Part shown: positions 43,965-53,244 of the stretch, piece after piece
Position numbering within the stretch: the stretch's first letter is position 1
Layout: each line of letters begins with the position of its first letter
Assembly (NCBI GenBank): GCA_013697245.1
Contig: JACCXH010000049.1
Coordinates: forward strand, 124,001 to 188,000
DNA length: 64,000 bases
From: Bacteroidota bacterium
Lineage (GTDB): Bacteria; Bacteroidota; Bacteroidia; B-17B0; Aurantibacillaceae
Reading direction: 5' to 3'
The notes under the pieces: generated by a model
What the model was told of the DNA's origin: nothing
What the model saw: only the letters and a program-made list of their open reading frames with translations
The model's database searches: none
Made by a program: the position numbers and the translations under genes

Positions 43965-45296
43965 TTAGTTACGTAACCAATCGGTATTTGCATACACCAT
44001 TAAGCCCAACACAATAAATAAACCAACGTTATTGGCATAATAAATTACTTTATCAGATACTTTTTTACCGGTTACCATTTCCCATAGGATGAACATAATG
44101 TATCCACCATCTAACATTGGGATCGGTAAAAAATTCATAAAAGCTAATGCTAAGGATAAAAAGCCGGTGAACATCCAGAAGGCATGCCAATCCCACTCAG
44201 GACTCATTTGCTGTACCATGGTATAAAAGCCGCCCACTTTTTTGTGCGCATCTTTAACGGTGAATATTACCACAAATTGTTTGGCTTGCATAACTATCTG
44301 CTCCATGCCGTCTTTTATACCTTGCACAAATGCCTGCCCAATACCAAATTTTTGTTCTTCTATTTTTGGCTCAGTAACCGCTCCCGGCCAAAAGCCCAAA
44401 GTGCCCATATCACTTACCTGACACATCGTTCTAACTGTATCTTTTCCTCTTAATAAAGTTAATTCAGCTTTGGTGTTCTTATTTGCAACTAATTGCGTTT
44501 TCAACTCATCATAAAATATAACAGGTACATTATTTACAGCAATTATTCGGTCGTCTTTTTTAAGATCCGAGTTGGCTGCAAAACTGGTACTATCAATACC
44601 TGCAACTGTTGGAACAAATCTTGGCTCAACAAAACTTGTTTTTTTCAAACGTCGCAATATTTTCGAACGGTCGTCATCGTTCACAGGTAATGAGAATTTT
44701 TTTCCATTTGCATGCACACCTTCAATGGTTGAAACACCATTCATAATGATCTCTACTGGTATGCGGTTAATTGATTTTACAGGCTTTCCGTCTAATGAGG
44801 TAATATAATCACCATTGCGTAAACCCATTTCATAAGCCGAACTGTCTACCATTAAACCGTGCGGAATATTGGTGATAGGCAATGTATTTTTTCCCCAAAC
44901 AAATAAAGCCATCCAAAAAATAAAAATACCCAAAACAAAATTCACAATAATTCCACCCATCATTACCAATAAACGTTGCCACGCCGGTTTGCTGCGAAGT
45001 TCCCATGGCTCGGCCGGTTTATCAATTAAAGTTTTGTCCATTTGCTCATCTACCATTCCGGCAATTTGCACATAACCGCCAAACGGGAACCAACCCAAAC
45101 CATATTCAGTATCACCGATCTTTTTTTTGATCAGTGCAAAATTCATAATATTAGCAAAGGGGAATAAAAAATCGAAGAATAAATAGAATTTATCTACGCG
45201 GCATTTAAATCTTTTGGCAAACCAAAAGTGACCAAATTCGTGAAGGGTTACAAGTATCGTTAAACTTAAGAAAAGCTGGGCAATTTTTATGAACAT
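43965..45296 (-). CDS. rseP: RIP-type intramembrane metalloprotease RseP
   Basis: A 443-residue site-2 protease. HEFGH (residues 19-23) in LVTLHEFGHFWFAKRF is the zinc-binding motif; the third ligand is in FLPIPMLDGGYIMFILWE near 395-412. Between them are a TM region and two PDZ domains (around residues 120-310, with GDYITSLDGKPVKSINRIP and DDRIIAVNNVPVIFYDEL). It cuts anti-sigma or remnant signal peptides in the membrane. The usual neighbour dxr is 640 bases upstream, but an opposite-strand lipoprotein gene intervenes. Confidence 0.94.
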   Translation of the reverse strand: MFIKIAQLFLSLTILVTLHEFGHFWFAKRFKCRVDKFYLFFDFLFPFANIMNFALIKKKIGDTEYGLGWFPFGGYVQIAGMVDEQMDKTLIDKPAEPWELRSKPAWQRLLVMMGGIIVNFVLGIFIFWMALFVWGKNTLPITNIPHGLMVDSSAYEMGLRNGDYITSLDGKPVKSINRIPVEIIMNGVSTIEGVHANGKKFSLPVNDDDRSKILRRLKKTSFVEPRFVPTVAGIDSTSFAANSDLKKDDRIIAVNNVPVIFYDELKTQLVANKNTKAELTLLRGKDTVRTMCQVSDMGTLGFWPGAVTEPKIEEQKFGIGQAFVQGIKDGMEQIVMQAKQFVVIFTVKDAHKKVGGFYTMVQQMSPEWDWHAFWMFTGFLSLALAFMNFLPIPMLDGGYIMFILWEMVTGKKVSDKVIYYANNVGLFIVLGLMVYANTDWLRN

Positions 45297-45445
45297 AATA
45301 ATTTAAAATATAATGTACGAATATACTAAGAATATTGGGTTTAAAAGGCAGTTTTAGATTATTTGTGAATTGAAAAAACTAAGTAAAATTCAGGTGTTTA
45401 GCCTATTTCAGAATTTTATTTATATTTGAACAACTGATAGCATTT

Positions 45446-45940
45446 GTGAAAAAACTATTACTTCTGGTTTTAATACCCTTTTTATTTTATAATTGCCGCC
45501 CAAGATTGGTCAGAACGGGATATTTTATTCAAACAGATTATAAATACTGCGATAAGATCATCAAATACAAGATGGTAATTACAGATTCATCAATGACAAA
45601 AATGGGCCAGGTACGTTTTCGAAAATTTGGAACTTTTGGTAAATCGTATACAGAAGCAAATGCTTTAGGGCAATTAAAAAGGGAGGCTTGTACGATTAAC
45701 GCTGATGTTATAAATATTATAAAGGAAAAGCGTGTTAGGTTGTTTAGCAATGCTTACCGCTGTACTGCAGAATTTTATAAATTAAATAAACTAGATACTT
45801 TAAAAAGTGATGAAAGGTTCGATATGATAAATGTTGATAATAGGGTAGGAGTGGATGAACGTAAAAATTCGAGAAATATAAAGATAATGACGGCAATATC
45901 ATTAATTTCACTTGTCTCATCAGCAGCATTAGCAAACTAG
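45446..45940 (+). CDS. Putative lipoprotein of unknown function
   Basis: A 164-residue protein with a lipoprotein-like start (MKKLLLLVLIPFLFYNC, Cys at about residue 17) from GTG 45446. It has a cysteine-bearing middle region (YKYCDKIIKYKMVITDSSM, LKREACTINADVINIIK) and a hydrophobic C-terminus (MTAISLISLVSSAALAN). A perfect -7 box TATATTTG lies at 45421-45428. The stop TAG (45938-45940) shares a CTAG with the dxr stop on the other strand. It interrupts the dxr-rseP neighbourhood. I do not recognise the family. Confidence 0.7.
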   Translation: MKKLLLLVLIPFLFYNCRPRLVRTGYFIQTDYKYCDKIIKYKMVITDSSMTKMGQVRFRKFGTFGKSYTEANALGQLKREACTINADVINIIKEKRVRLFSNAYRCTAEFYKLNKLDTLKSDERFDMINVDNRVGVDERKNSRNIKIMTAISLISLVSSAALAN

Positions 45941-47094
45941 TTAATTAACTCTAAAGCAATTGTTCTAGCTTCTTTATCGCAATCTATATATTGACTGTAA
46001 TCCGGAGTTTTAATAAAACTCACTTTTTCTAAAGTATTTCCAACAATTTCACTCATTTGTAAAAAGCCTATTTTGTCCTCTAAAAATGCCTGAACTGCTA
46101 CTTCGTTGGCAGCATTCAATACACAGGGCATATTGCCACCTTTATTTAAAGCACTAAAGGCTAATTTAAGGTTAGTGAAGGTATCAAGATCGGGTTTCTC
46201 GAAAGTTAATTGCGGGTAATTTAAAAAATCAAAGCGGGGGAATTTATTTTTTATTCTTAGTGGAAAACCCATGGCATATTGTATGGGCAGCTTCATATCC
46301 GGCAATCCCATCTGTGCTTTCATGCTGCCATCCTCAAATTGAACAATGCTATGAATGATACTTTGCGGGTGAACGATCACATCAATTTTTTCAACTCCAA
46401 TATTAAATAACCATTTGGCTTCTATAACCTCAAGCCCCTTGTTCATAAGACTTGCAGAATCGATGGTGATCTTTGCGCCCATGGTCCAGTTAGGATGTTT
46501 TAAGGCCTGTGCTTTTGTAACGTTTAAAAGGTCCTGACGGGTTTTACCTCTAAAAGGGCCGCCACTGGCAGTTAAATAGATCTTCTCGATCTTATTATCC
46601 CATTCGCCGGCAAGGCATTGAAAAATAGCAGAGTGCTCGCTATCTACCGGGTAAATGTTGACAGCATTCTCTAGAGCCAGCCTGGTTACGAGTTCGCCCG
46701 CAACAACCAAAGTTTCTTTGTTAGCGAGCGCAATTTGTTTTTTGTGTTTAATGGCATTGATGGTAGAGGCAAGGCCCGCATAACCAACCACAGCGGCCAG
46801 AACAAGGTCGATGGTTTCCATCTCTACAATTTGTTCTACCGCTTTTGCCCCGGCATATACTTTAATATCGGTGGCACTAAGCGCTTCTTTTACTTGTTTG
46901 TATTTAGATTCATCGGCAATAACAACCGCATTGGGATTAAACTCCAGGGCCTGTGCTATTAAAAGCTCGGCATTACAATTGCCAACTAAAACCTCTGCTA
47001 CAAAATTTTCGGGGTTTTCCCTGATAACTTCTAGGGCTTGTGTACCAATGCTTCCGGTGCTCCCAATAATTGCTATGTTTTTCTTTTTCTCCAT
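45937..47094 (-). CDS. dxr: 1-deoxy-D-xylulose-5-phosphate reductoisomerase
   Basis: A 385-residue NADPH-dependent enzyme making MEP in isoprenoid synthesis. NADPH loop IIGSTGSIGTQALEVI near residues 9-24; EHSAIFQCLAGE; ASGGPFRGKT; MGAKITIDSASLMNKGLEVI near 198-217; and the NPQLTFEKPDLDTF region. The length is standard. Together with ispE (29661-30494) it shows the MEP pathway is used. The stop overlaps the convergent lipoprotein stop within CTAG 45937-45940. Confidence 0.95.
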   Translation of the reverse strand: MEKKKNIAIIGSTGSIGTQALEVIRENPENFVAEVLVGNCNAELLIAQALEFNPNAVVIADESKYKQVKEALSATDIKVYAGAKAVEQIVEMETIDLVLAAVVGYAGLASTINAIKHKKQIALANKETLVVAGELVTRLALENAVNIYPVDSEHSAIFQCLAGEWDNKIEKIYLTASGGPFRGKTRQDLLNVTKAQALKHPNWTMGAKITIDSASLMNKGLEVIEAKWLFNIGVEKIDVIVHPQSIIHSIVQFEDGSMKAQMGLPDMKLPIQYAMGFPLRIKNKFPRFDFLNYPQLTFEKPDLDTFTNLKLAFSALNKGGNMPCVLNAANEVAVQAFLEDKIGFLQMSEIVGNTLEKVSFIKTPDYSQYIDCDKEARTIALELIN

Positions 47095-47142
47095 TAATTA
47101 CCTGCAATATTCAACAAAAAATTTTAGCTGTTAAAACTATTT

Positions 47143-47173
47143 TTTGCACAATAAATAATCAATCGTAAATTTG
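47143..47173 (+). promoter_or_regulatory. Promoter of the TPP-riboswitch receptor gene
   Basis: TTTG (47143-47146), 19-base spacer, TAAATTTG (47166-47173): a perfect match to the Bacteroidota consensus. Transcription would start near 47180, just before the aptamer at 47185. Confidence 0.75.
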
Positions 47174-47184
47174 CTCCGTCTTAA

Positions 47185-47349
47185 GGGGTGCTTTTTGCAA
47201 TTCAAAATTCAAAATTTAAAATGAAAAAGAGATCCTTGTTCATTTTAAATTATAAATTAAAAATTCATTAGGCTGAGATTAAACCCGTTAACAGTTTACG
47301 CCAAACGTTGCTGTTAAACACCTGAACAGGATAATGCCTGCGGAGGGAA
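47185..47349 (+). promoter_or_regulatory. TPP (thiamine pyrophosphate) riboswitch with two extra hairpins
   Basis: Conserved aptamer blocks are GGGGTGC (47185-47191), GGCTGAGATT (47271-47280), ACCC (47283-47286), ACCTGA (47320-47325), a CAGG/CCTG stem (47327-47340) enclosing ATAATG, then CGGAGGGA (47341-47348). P3 is greatly extended: 13-base stem AATTTAAAATGAA (47213-47225) / TTCATTTTAAATT (47239-47251) and further AT-rich arms. A second extra hairpin, TTAACAG (47288-47294) / CTGTTAA (47311-47317), sits in the junction J2/4 that is normally a few bases. TPP binding is expected to lower expression of the receptor gene downstream. Confidence 0.88.
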
Positions 47350-47408
47350 ACAATTAAAAATAACACATGCCCCACGTGTTGTTATGTTTAATTATAAAAA
47401 ATAAAAAA

Positions 47409-49838
47409 ATGAACAAAAAATTAGTGGCAAAGATATTCTTTGCGGGCGTTTTTTTTAGCTTGGCTAAGATCAATGCTCAAAGCATTCTTTCGGGCAATGT
47501 AAGATCCGATAAAGGCGAAGCCATACCCTTTGCGGTGATTGGTATTAAGAACACACAGCTTTCTGCAACTACAAATTCAGAAGGCGCCTACAAATTCAAG
47601 AATTTAAAACCGGATACTTATGTTCTTACTACAAGGTGTTTGGGTTATCTTGATAAAACAGATACTATAACAGTTGCCGCTGATCTTGTTTTTGATCCGC
47701 AGCTTTTTGCATCTAACAAACAATTGGATGAAGTGGTTGTGAACGCCACGCGGGTAAATAAAAACAATGGTATGGCTTATAGTAACATTGACGCCGAAAC
47801 TTTAAAAAAACAGAACCTTGGGCAGGATGCGCCTTACATGCTAAACTTATTGCCAAGCGTGGTGGTTAACTCAGATGCCGGTGCCGGTGTAGGTTACACA
47901 GGTTTAAGAATCAGAGGCTCGGATGGAACGCGAATAAACGTAACAATTAATGGTGTACCGGTAAATGATGCAGAATCGCAGGGAACCTATTTTGTAGATA
48001 TGCCCGATCTTGTTTCGAGTACCAACAACATACAGGTGCAACGTGGCGTAGGCGCATCCAGCAATGGTGCCGGGGCTTTTGGAGCAAGTATCAATTTTCA
48101 GACAAACGAATTAAAAGACAAACCTTATGCTAATGCTATTTCAACGGCAGGTTCTTTTAATACTTTTAGAAACACTATAGCAGCAGGCACAGGATTATTA
48201 AATAATAAATTCACGTTAGATGCAAGGGCCTCTAACATCAGCAGCGATGGTTATATCGATCGTGCCAAATCAAACCTGCAATCCTATTATGTTGCGGCGG
48301 GTTATTACGGTAAAAAGTCTGTTTTAAAGTTCATTAATTTTTACGGACAAGAAAAAACGTACCAGGCCTGGTATTATGTATTGGAAGACTCGATCAAAAA
48401 AGGTAATCGTACCGATAATCCTGCGGGGTTATATTATGACACTAATGGTAAGCCACAGTATTACAAGAACGAAACCGATAATTACAAACAAAATAATTTT
48501 CAACTACATTTTATTCACCAGGTTAATTCGCGCTTAAGTTTTAACCTTACCGGGCATTATACCAAAGGTAAAGGCTATTACGAACAATATAAACAGGGCC
48601 AGTCCTTATCTGCTTACAATATAAATGATGTTATTACACCCAAAGGCGATACCATTACAACATCTGATATTATTCGTCGTTTATGGTTGGATAATGATTT
48701 TGCCGGTGGGATCTTTAATTTGAACTATACACCCAACTCGAAACTGGCATTTACATTGGGTGGCGGATATAATACCTATTACGGTAAACATTTTAACCGT
48801 GTGGTGTGGGCGCAGTATGCCTCTAATTCACAGATAGATCATCAGTACCTGTTTAACACCGCCAATAAAAATGATGGTAACGTATATTTAAAAACAAATT
48901 ACAAACCTGTATCTACTTTAAATATGTTTATTGACCTACAGGTAAGAAATGTATCACATCGTTTTTTAGGCTTTAACGATTCATTAGCGGCTAAAATGCA
49001 AAACCAATCTTATACATTTTTTAATCCAAAATTTGGTGTAAGCTGGGATGCCTATTCTCATCTTAATATTTATGCTTCTGTTTCAATGGCTAATAAAGAG
49101 CCTAACAGAGATGACTTTGTACAAAGCAGTCCTAAAAGCAGGCCAAAGCCGGAGCAATTAATGGATATTGAGGCAGGGGTTAAATACACTATTAAGAATT
49201 TTTATTTTGCCACCAATGTATATGATATGGAATACAAGAACCAATTGGTGTTGAACGGCAAGGTAAATAACGTTGGGGCTTATAACCGCGTTAATGTTGC
49301 CAGTAGTTATAGAAGAGGGATAGAGGTAGAGGCAAGCGCCAACCTGAATAAATTTTTTACAATTGGCGGTAACGTTACCATCTCGCAAAATAAAATAAAT
49401 AATTTTGTTGAGTATATCGATAGTAGCGATGCCGCTTATACGATATCAACGCAATACAAAAAGGAATATAAGAACACCGATATTTCTTTTTCACCGAACG
49501 AGATCTCGAGCCTAATGTTTGTTATTAAACCGGTAAAAAATATGGAAATTACCTTTACTAATAAATATGTTGGTCGCCAGTACCTTGATAACACTACAAA
49601 TATTAAGCGCAGTATTTCGCCTTATTATGTAACAGATGCTCGCTTTAATTATACCATCAAAACAAATCTAATCCCGGAGATCAGTTTTATGTTTGCTGTG
49701 TATAATTTACTAAGCACTAAATACGAAACAAATGGTTACACCTATAGTTATTATACCGACGCAACGCTGAATACTTTTAATTACAAGGCTCCGGCGGCAC
49801 CAATTAATTTTTTGGGAGGAATAAGTTTGAAGTTTTGA
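47409..49838 (+). CDS. TonB-dependent receptor, likely thiamine-related
   Basis: An 809-residue outer-membrane receptor. The start at 47409 gives signal peptide (MNKKLVAKIFFAGVFFSLAKINAQ-type), placed after the riboswitch; the earlier ATG at 47367 lies just past the aptamer and would add 14 extra residues. Next come a carboxypeptidase-regulatory-like domain (SGNVRSDKGEAIPFAVIGIK), the plug domain (QLDEVVVNATRVNK, GLRIRGSDGTRINVTINGVP) and a beta-barrel ending NFLGGISLKF. The TPP riboswitch strongly suggests uptake of thiamine or a precursor; comparative studies have predicted such TPP-regulated receptors in Bacteroidota. No ABC or Pnu gene follows. Confidence 0.9.
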   Translation: MNKKLVAKIFFAGVFFSLAKINAQSILSGNVRSDKGEAIPFAVIGIKNTQLSATTNSEGAYKFKNLKPDTYVLTTRCLGYLDKTDTITVAADLVFDPQLFASNKQLDEVVVNATRVNKNNGMAYSNIDAETLKKQNLGQDAPYMLNLLPSVVVNSDAGAGVGYTGLRIRGSDGTRINVTINGVPVNDAESQGTYFVDMPDLVSSTNNIQVQRGVGASSNGAGAFGASINFQTNELKDKPYANAISTAGSFNTFRNTIAAGTGLLNNKFTLDARASNISSDGYIDRAKSNLQSYYVAAGYYGKKSVLKFINFYGQEKTYQAWYYVLEDSIKKGNRTDNPAGLYYDTNGKPQYYKNETDNYKQNNFQLHFIHQVNSRLSFNLTGHYTKGKGYYEQYKQGQSLSAYNINDVITPKGDTITTSDIIRRLWLDNDFAGGIFNLNYTPNSKLAFTLGGGYNTYYGKHFNRVVWAQYASNSQIDHQYLFNTANKNDGNVYLKTNYKPVSTLNMFIDLQVRNVSHRFLGFNDSLAAKMQNQSYTFFNPKFGVSWDAYSHLNIYASVSMANKEPNRDDFVQSSPKSRPKPEQLMDIEAGVKYTIKNFYFATNVYDMEYKNQLVLNGKVNNVGAYNRVNVASSYRRGIEVEASANLNKFFTIGGNVTISQNKINNFVEYIDSSDAAYTISTQYKKEYKNTDISFSPNEISSLMFVIKPVKNMEITFTNKYVGRQYLDNTTNIKRSISPYYVTDARFNYTIKTNLIPEISFMFAVYNLLSTKYETNGYTYSYYTDATLNTFNYKAPAAPINFLGGISLKF

Positions 49839-49850
49839 TCTAAATAAAAA

Positions 49851-49915
49851 AGCCACAGGTTTCGCAGATTGGCACAGAAATTAAAAGAGCTGTGTTATCT
49901 ATGTAATCTGTGGCT
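49851..49915. repeat. CCACAG-type inverted repeat (bidirectional terminator candidate)
   Basis: Arms AGCCACAGGTTTCGCAGATT (49851-49870) and ATGTAATCTGTGGCT (49901-49915) with complementary flanks (GGCACAG / CTGTGTT) form a ~26-base imperfect stem between convergent stops at 49838 and 49930. It also has a run of A/T but no long T-tail. Confidence 0.6.
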
Positions 49916-49929
49916 AAATAAAACGATGT

Positions 49930-52023
49930 TTATTTAATATCGTTAATTACATTAGTGGCTTCGTGAATGTAAATATCTTTAGTTACATTTTTAACCCACC
50001 TGTTCTCGCGGTTCAAACGGGTAGTATCGCTACCAAATTTAGCAACGTCATCGCTCAATAATTGACCTGAGAAGCCTTTAATTTCTTTTCGTAACTCTTC
50101 GTATTTTTTATTTTGTTCTCTTAATTGTTTTTGTTCAGTTCTAAACTTCGTTAAATTAAGGCTGTATTTAGTGTCATCTTTTTTAGATTTTACTTCTTTA
50201 GCCTGCGACTCAATTAAATTAAATTGTGGACTTTTTTTAACGCGAGCCTGACTATTCTTTATAACGGAAGGATAATTAATAGTTTTAAATTCTACATAAT
50301 CTGCTTTCGGGATCTCATCCCAAGGCATTGGATTATCCATTTCTTTTTCGCCAAGATCAATGAATTCGTATGGATCAGGCAACAACACGTCTGGTATAAC
50401 CCCTTTTAATTGCGTAGCGCCACCGTTTATACGGTAAAATTTTTGTTGCGTGATCTTTACTTGTCCAACAGGTTTAATCGTATCAAATTGCGGTAATAAA
50501 AAATTATCAAGGTCAACAAAAGATTGTACGGTTCCTTTTCCAAAACTTGGTGTACCAAGAATTATTCCACGTTTATAATCTTGTATAGCGGCCGCTAAAA
50601 TTTCGCTGGCGCTGGCGCTGTTATGGTTTACCATTATTGTTAATGGGCCATCCCAGGCAACATCGGGCACCCTGTCTTCCATCACATTGCGCATGCTATT
50701 CTTGCCTTGTACCTGCACTACGGGTCCTTTTGGAAAGAACAAACCTGCCATTAATACAACTTCCTGTAAAGATCCACCGCCGTTATCGCGAAGGTCAATG
50801 ATCAATCCTTTTACATTTTGTTTTTTTAATTTTTCAATTTCTTTACGCATATCTGCAGCGCAACCGCGTGCGCCGGTACGTGTAAAATCTGTATAGAAGG
50901 ATGGTAAATAAATATACCCGATCTTATTTTTATTTTCAAGTACGGCACTCTTTGCAAAGGTTTCTTCTATTTCAATAACATCTCTAATAATTGGAATTAT
51001 TTTAATTGTATTATCCGTTTTTTTAACCGTTAAGCGTACTTCTGTTCCTTTTTTACCTTTAATAAATTCAATCGCCTCATCTATTTCAAGATTGGTAACA
51101 TCAACAGGTTCTGCATTTCCTTGTGCCACTTTTACGATCTGGTCTCCGGCCTTAAGTTCGCCTTGTTTGTAGCTTGGACTGCCAACAATAATTTCGCTTA
51201 CCATTAAAGCGCCGTCTTTTGTTTGTAAACGTGCCCCAATACCTTCAAACTGGCCGCTCATGGCCTGATCAAATTTCTTTTTATCCTTTGGTGCAAAATA
51301 TTCTGTGTGCGGATCGTAAACACCTGTTACCGCGTTTGCGAAAGTTGAAAAACGTTCGCGTGGCGAAATTTTATTTAAACGCTTTAGCCATTCATCATTT
51401 GCCTTTAAAGTTTTACGGCGGGCTTCTACTTCAAGCGTATCAAATGATTTTACTTTCCAGGCAGTATCTTTCTTTTCAATGGCTTTTTCCTGCCTGTCCA
51501 ACATATCATCTAAACGCAACAACACTTGGTACTTAACCATTTTACGCCATTCGTTCTTAAGATCTGCTTCTGTTTTCGCAAAAGTAGTTTTTTCGTAATC
51601 TGTTTCATACTCCTCGTCAACTGTAAAATCAATTGGTTTGGCTAGTAGTTCTTTATTCCAGTTCTCTTTTTCTTTTAAACGTTTTAAATACAGATCAATT
51701 GACTTCGCATAAAAATCATGTCTTTGGTTCAAGAGCTGATCATCAATATCGCGGCGCGATTTTCCAAGTTCATCAATATCACTTTGGAATAAGAATTTTT
51801 TATTGTAGTCGAGGCGTTTGGTATAAAGCTCAAAAACCTTTTCGCTAAAAGCGTCGTCTAATTTTAAAGGCGCGTAATGGTTTTGGTTAAGGCTTCCAAA
51901 AAGTAATTCAAAAATAACATCGTTCTTATCAAATACGTATTTAAATAGCGTAAAGGACGAAAGGATAATAACCCCAACAACAATAATGGTTTTTGCAGTT
52001 ATTTTATTTATTAATTTTTGCAT
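49930..52023 (-). CDS. Tail-specific (C-terminal processing) S41 peptidase
   Basis: A 697-residue periplasmic protease, N-terminal hydrophobic signal/anchor (TIIVVGVIILSSFTLFKYVF). A PDZ domain (around residues 245-330, GELKAGDQIVKVAQGNAEPV) is followed by the S41 catalytic domain: IDLRDNGGGSLQEVVLMAGL, MVNHNSASASEILAAAIQDY with the catalytic Ser, and GTPSFGKGTVQSF with the catalytic Lys. A Lys-rich C-terminal extension (DUF3340-like region) follows. It degrades proteins by recognising C-terminal ends. A TAAATTTG box ends 5 bases before the ATG, so the leader is nearly absent. Confidence 0.92.
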   Translation of the reverse strand: MQKLINKITAKTIIVVGVIILSSFTLFKYVFDKNDVIFELLFGSLNQNHYAPLKLDDAFSEKVFELYTKRLDYNKKFLFQSDIDELGKSRRDIDDQLLNQRHDFYAKSIDLYLKRLKEKENWNKELLAKPIDFTVDEEYETDYEKTTFAKTEADLKNEWRKMVKYQVLLRLDDMLDRQEKAIEKKDTAWKVKSFDTLEVEARRKTLKANDEWLKRLNKISPRERFSTFANAVTGVYDPHTEYFAPKDKKKFDQAMSGQFEGIGARLQTKDGALMVSEIIVGSPSYKQGELKAGDQIVKVAQGNAEPVDVTNLEIDEAIEFIKGKKGTEVRLTVKKTDNTIKIIPIIRDVIEIEETFAKSAVLENKNKIGYIYLPSFYTDFTRTGARGCAADMRKEIEKLKKQNVKGLIIDLRDNGGGSLQEVVLMAGLFFPKGPVVQVQGKNSMRNVMEDRVPDVAWDGPLTIMVNHNSASASEILAAAIQDYKRGIILGTPSFGKGTVQSFVDLDNFLLPQFDTIKPVGQVKITQQKFYRINGGATQLKGVIPDVLLPDPYEFIDLGEKEMDNPMPWDEIPKADYVEFKTINYPSVIKNSQARVKKSPQFNLIESQAKEVKSKKDDTKYSLNLTKFRTEQKQLREQNKKYEELRKEIKGFSGQLLSDDVAKFGSDTTRLNRENRWVKNVTKDIYIHEATNVINDIK

Positions 52024-52162
52024 ATGTACAAATTTAAATTTTTAATACGTAATATCATATTTACACAATCATATATTTTGCCATAATGCTAAAAACTTGT
52101 TTAAATATTGTTAAATGTAAATTGTTGAGGAATGCTATATTTAGCGGGTAATTTAAACAAAT

Positions 52163-53221
52163 ATGATCGATTTTTCACGTGCGGAACTAACACACTTTTG
52201 TGTGCATTATGTTGGTAATAAAGGCTTAGGCGAAGAGTTAACCTTAAGCGACAAGGCTTTTCAGTTTAAGGATGATTTTGTAAAAGATACCGTTTTGCGT
52301 TACTTTTTAAACCCTTTTAAAACCGATATCTATCACCAGTTTAAAGGTAAGTTAGACATTTCTTTGGCCAGCGTAGCTAATGTTTGCGAAGACCTGTTTA
52401 GCAGCGATAAAAAAGACTTCGTTAAACAAAGCAAGAAAATTGCAAGTCATTTATACGATCAAAGCATTCATCCAAAGATAAAAGGCGGTGAGTTTTACGT
52501 TTGTTTCTTTAAAGATGCCGTTGTAGATGGCGAATTATGCGATGCTTTAGGATTTTTTAAGACCGAGAACAAAGAAACCTACCTAAAAGTTTACCAGCAT
52601 GTTGACAATTTTGACATAGACTGCGATAATGGCATAAATATTAATAAGCTTGACAAAGGCTGTCTGGTATTTGATACCGATAAAAAGAAAGGCTACAAAC
52701 TAAGCATTATTGATACCAATAACCGCAATGCAGAATGCGCTATGTATTGGGAGGAGGACTTTTTAAACGCGGTAATAAAACCAAACGGTTATTACCATAC
52801 CAAAAATTTTATTGATACCTCTCGCGGCTTTTGTGAAGAGATCTTAACAGAAGAAAATAATGTAAATAAACAAGACCAAATGATGATGTTGAACCGCAGC
52901 ACCTCTTACTTTAAAGAAAAAGACCATTTTAATTTAAAGGATTTTGAAAAAGATGTGTTGGTAGAACCAAAATTAATTGGCGCTTTTAAAGATTACCGTA
53001 AGGATTTTAATAAAAAAATGGATCTAACAGCCATTGATGAATTTGATGTTTCGCAAACTGCGGTAAAAAAGAACCAAAAATATATGCGCTCTGTAGTTAA
53101 ACTGGATAAGAATTTCCACATATACATTCACGCGCGCCATGATTATGTAGAACGTGGATATGACGAAGAAAAAGGTTTAAAATATTACAAGTTGTTTTAC
53201 GTGAACGAAGAGCAGGGGTAA
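52163..53221 (+). CDS. Nucleoid-associated protein NdpA/YejK-like
   Basis: A 352-residue protein of the 37-kDa nucleoid-associated family: starts MIDFSRAELTHFCVHYVGNK, then LRYFLNPFKTDIYHQFKGK, FYVCFFKDAVVDGELCDALG, and YRKDFNKKMDLTAIDEFDVS. Length and order match YejK/NdpA homologues, which bind the nucleoid. Detailed function is not established. No promoter is obvious; the gene stands alone on the plus strand after the convergent protease region. Confidence 0.86.
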   Translation: MIDFSRAELTHFCVHYVGNKGLGEELTLSDKAFQFKDDFVKDTVLRYFLNPFKTDIYHQFKGKLDISLASVANVCEDLFSSDKKDFVKQSKKIASHLYDQSIHPKIKGGEFYVCFFKDAVVDGELCDALGFFKTENKETYLKVYQHVDNFDIDCDNGININKLDKGCLVFDTDKKKGYKLSIIDTNNRNAECAMYWEEDFLNAVIKPNGYYHTKNFIDTSRGFCEEILTEENNVNKQDQMMMLNRSTSYFKEKDHFNLKDFEKDVLVEPKLIGAFKDYRKDFNKKMDLTAIDEFDVSQTAVKKNQKYMRSVVKLDKNFHIYIHARHDYVERGYDEEKGLKYYKLFYVNEEQG

Positions 53222-53244
53222 TAAAAAAGTTAACATCAGTTATT

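Noticed and set aside
47221-47270. ATG-containing short frame within the riboswitch leader (47221)
   Set aside because: The region is the AT-rich P3 hairpin of the TPP riboswitch, so it is not treated as a coding region.
51219-51536. Plus-strand frame opposite the tail-specific protease
   Set aside because: Lies wholly within a well-supported S41 protease gene on the other strand and has no domain pattern.
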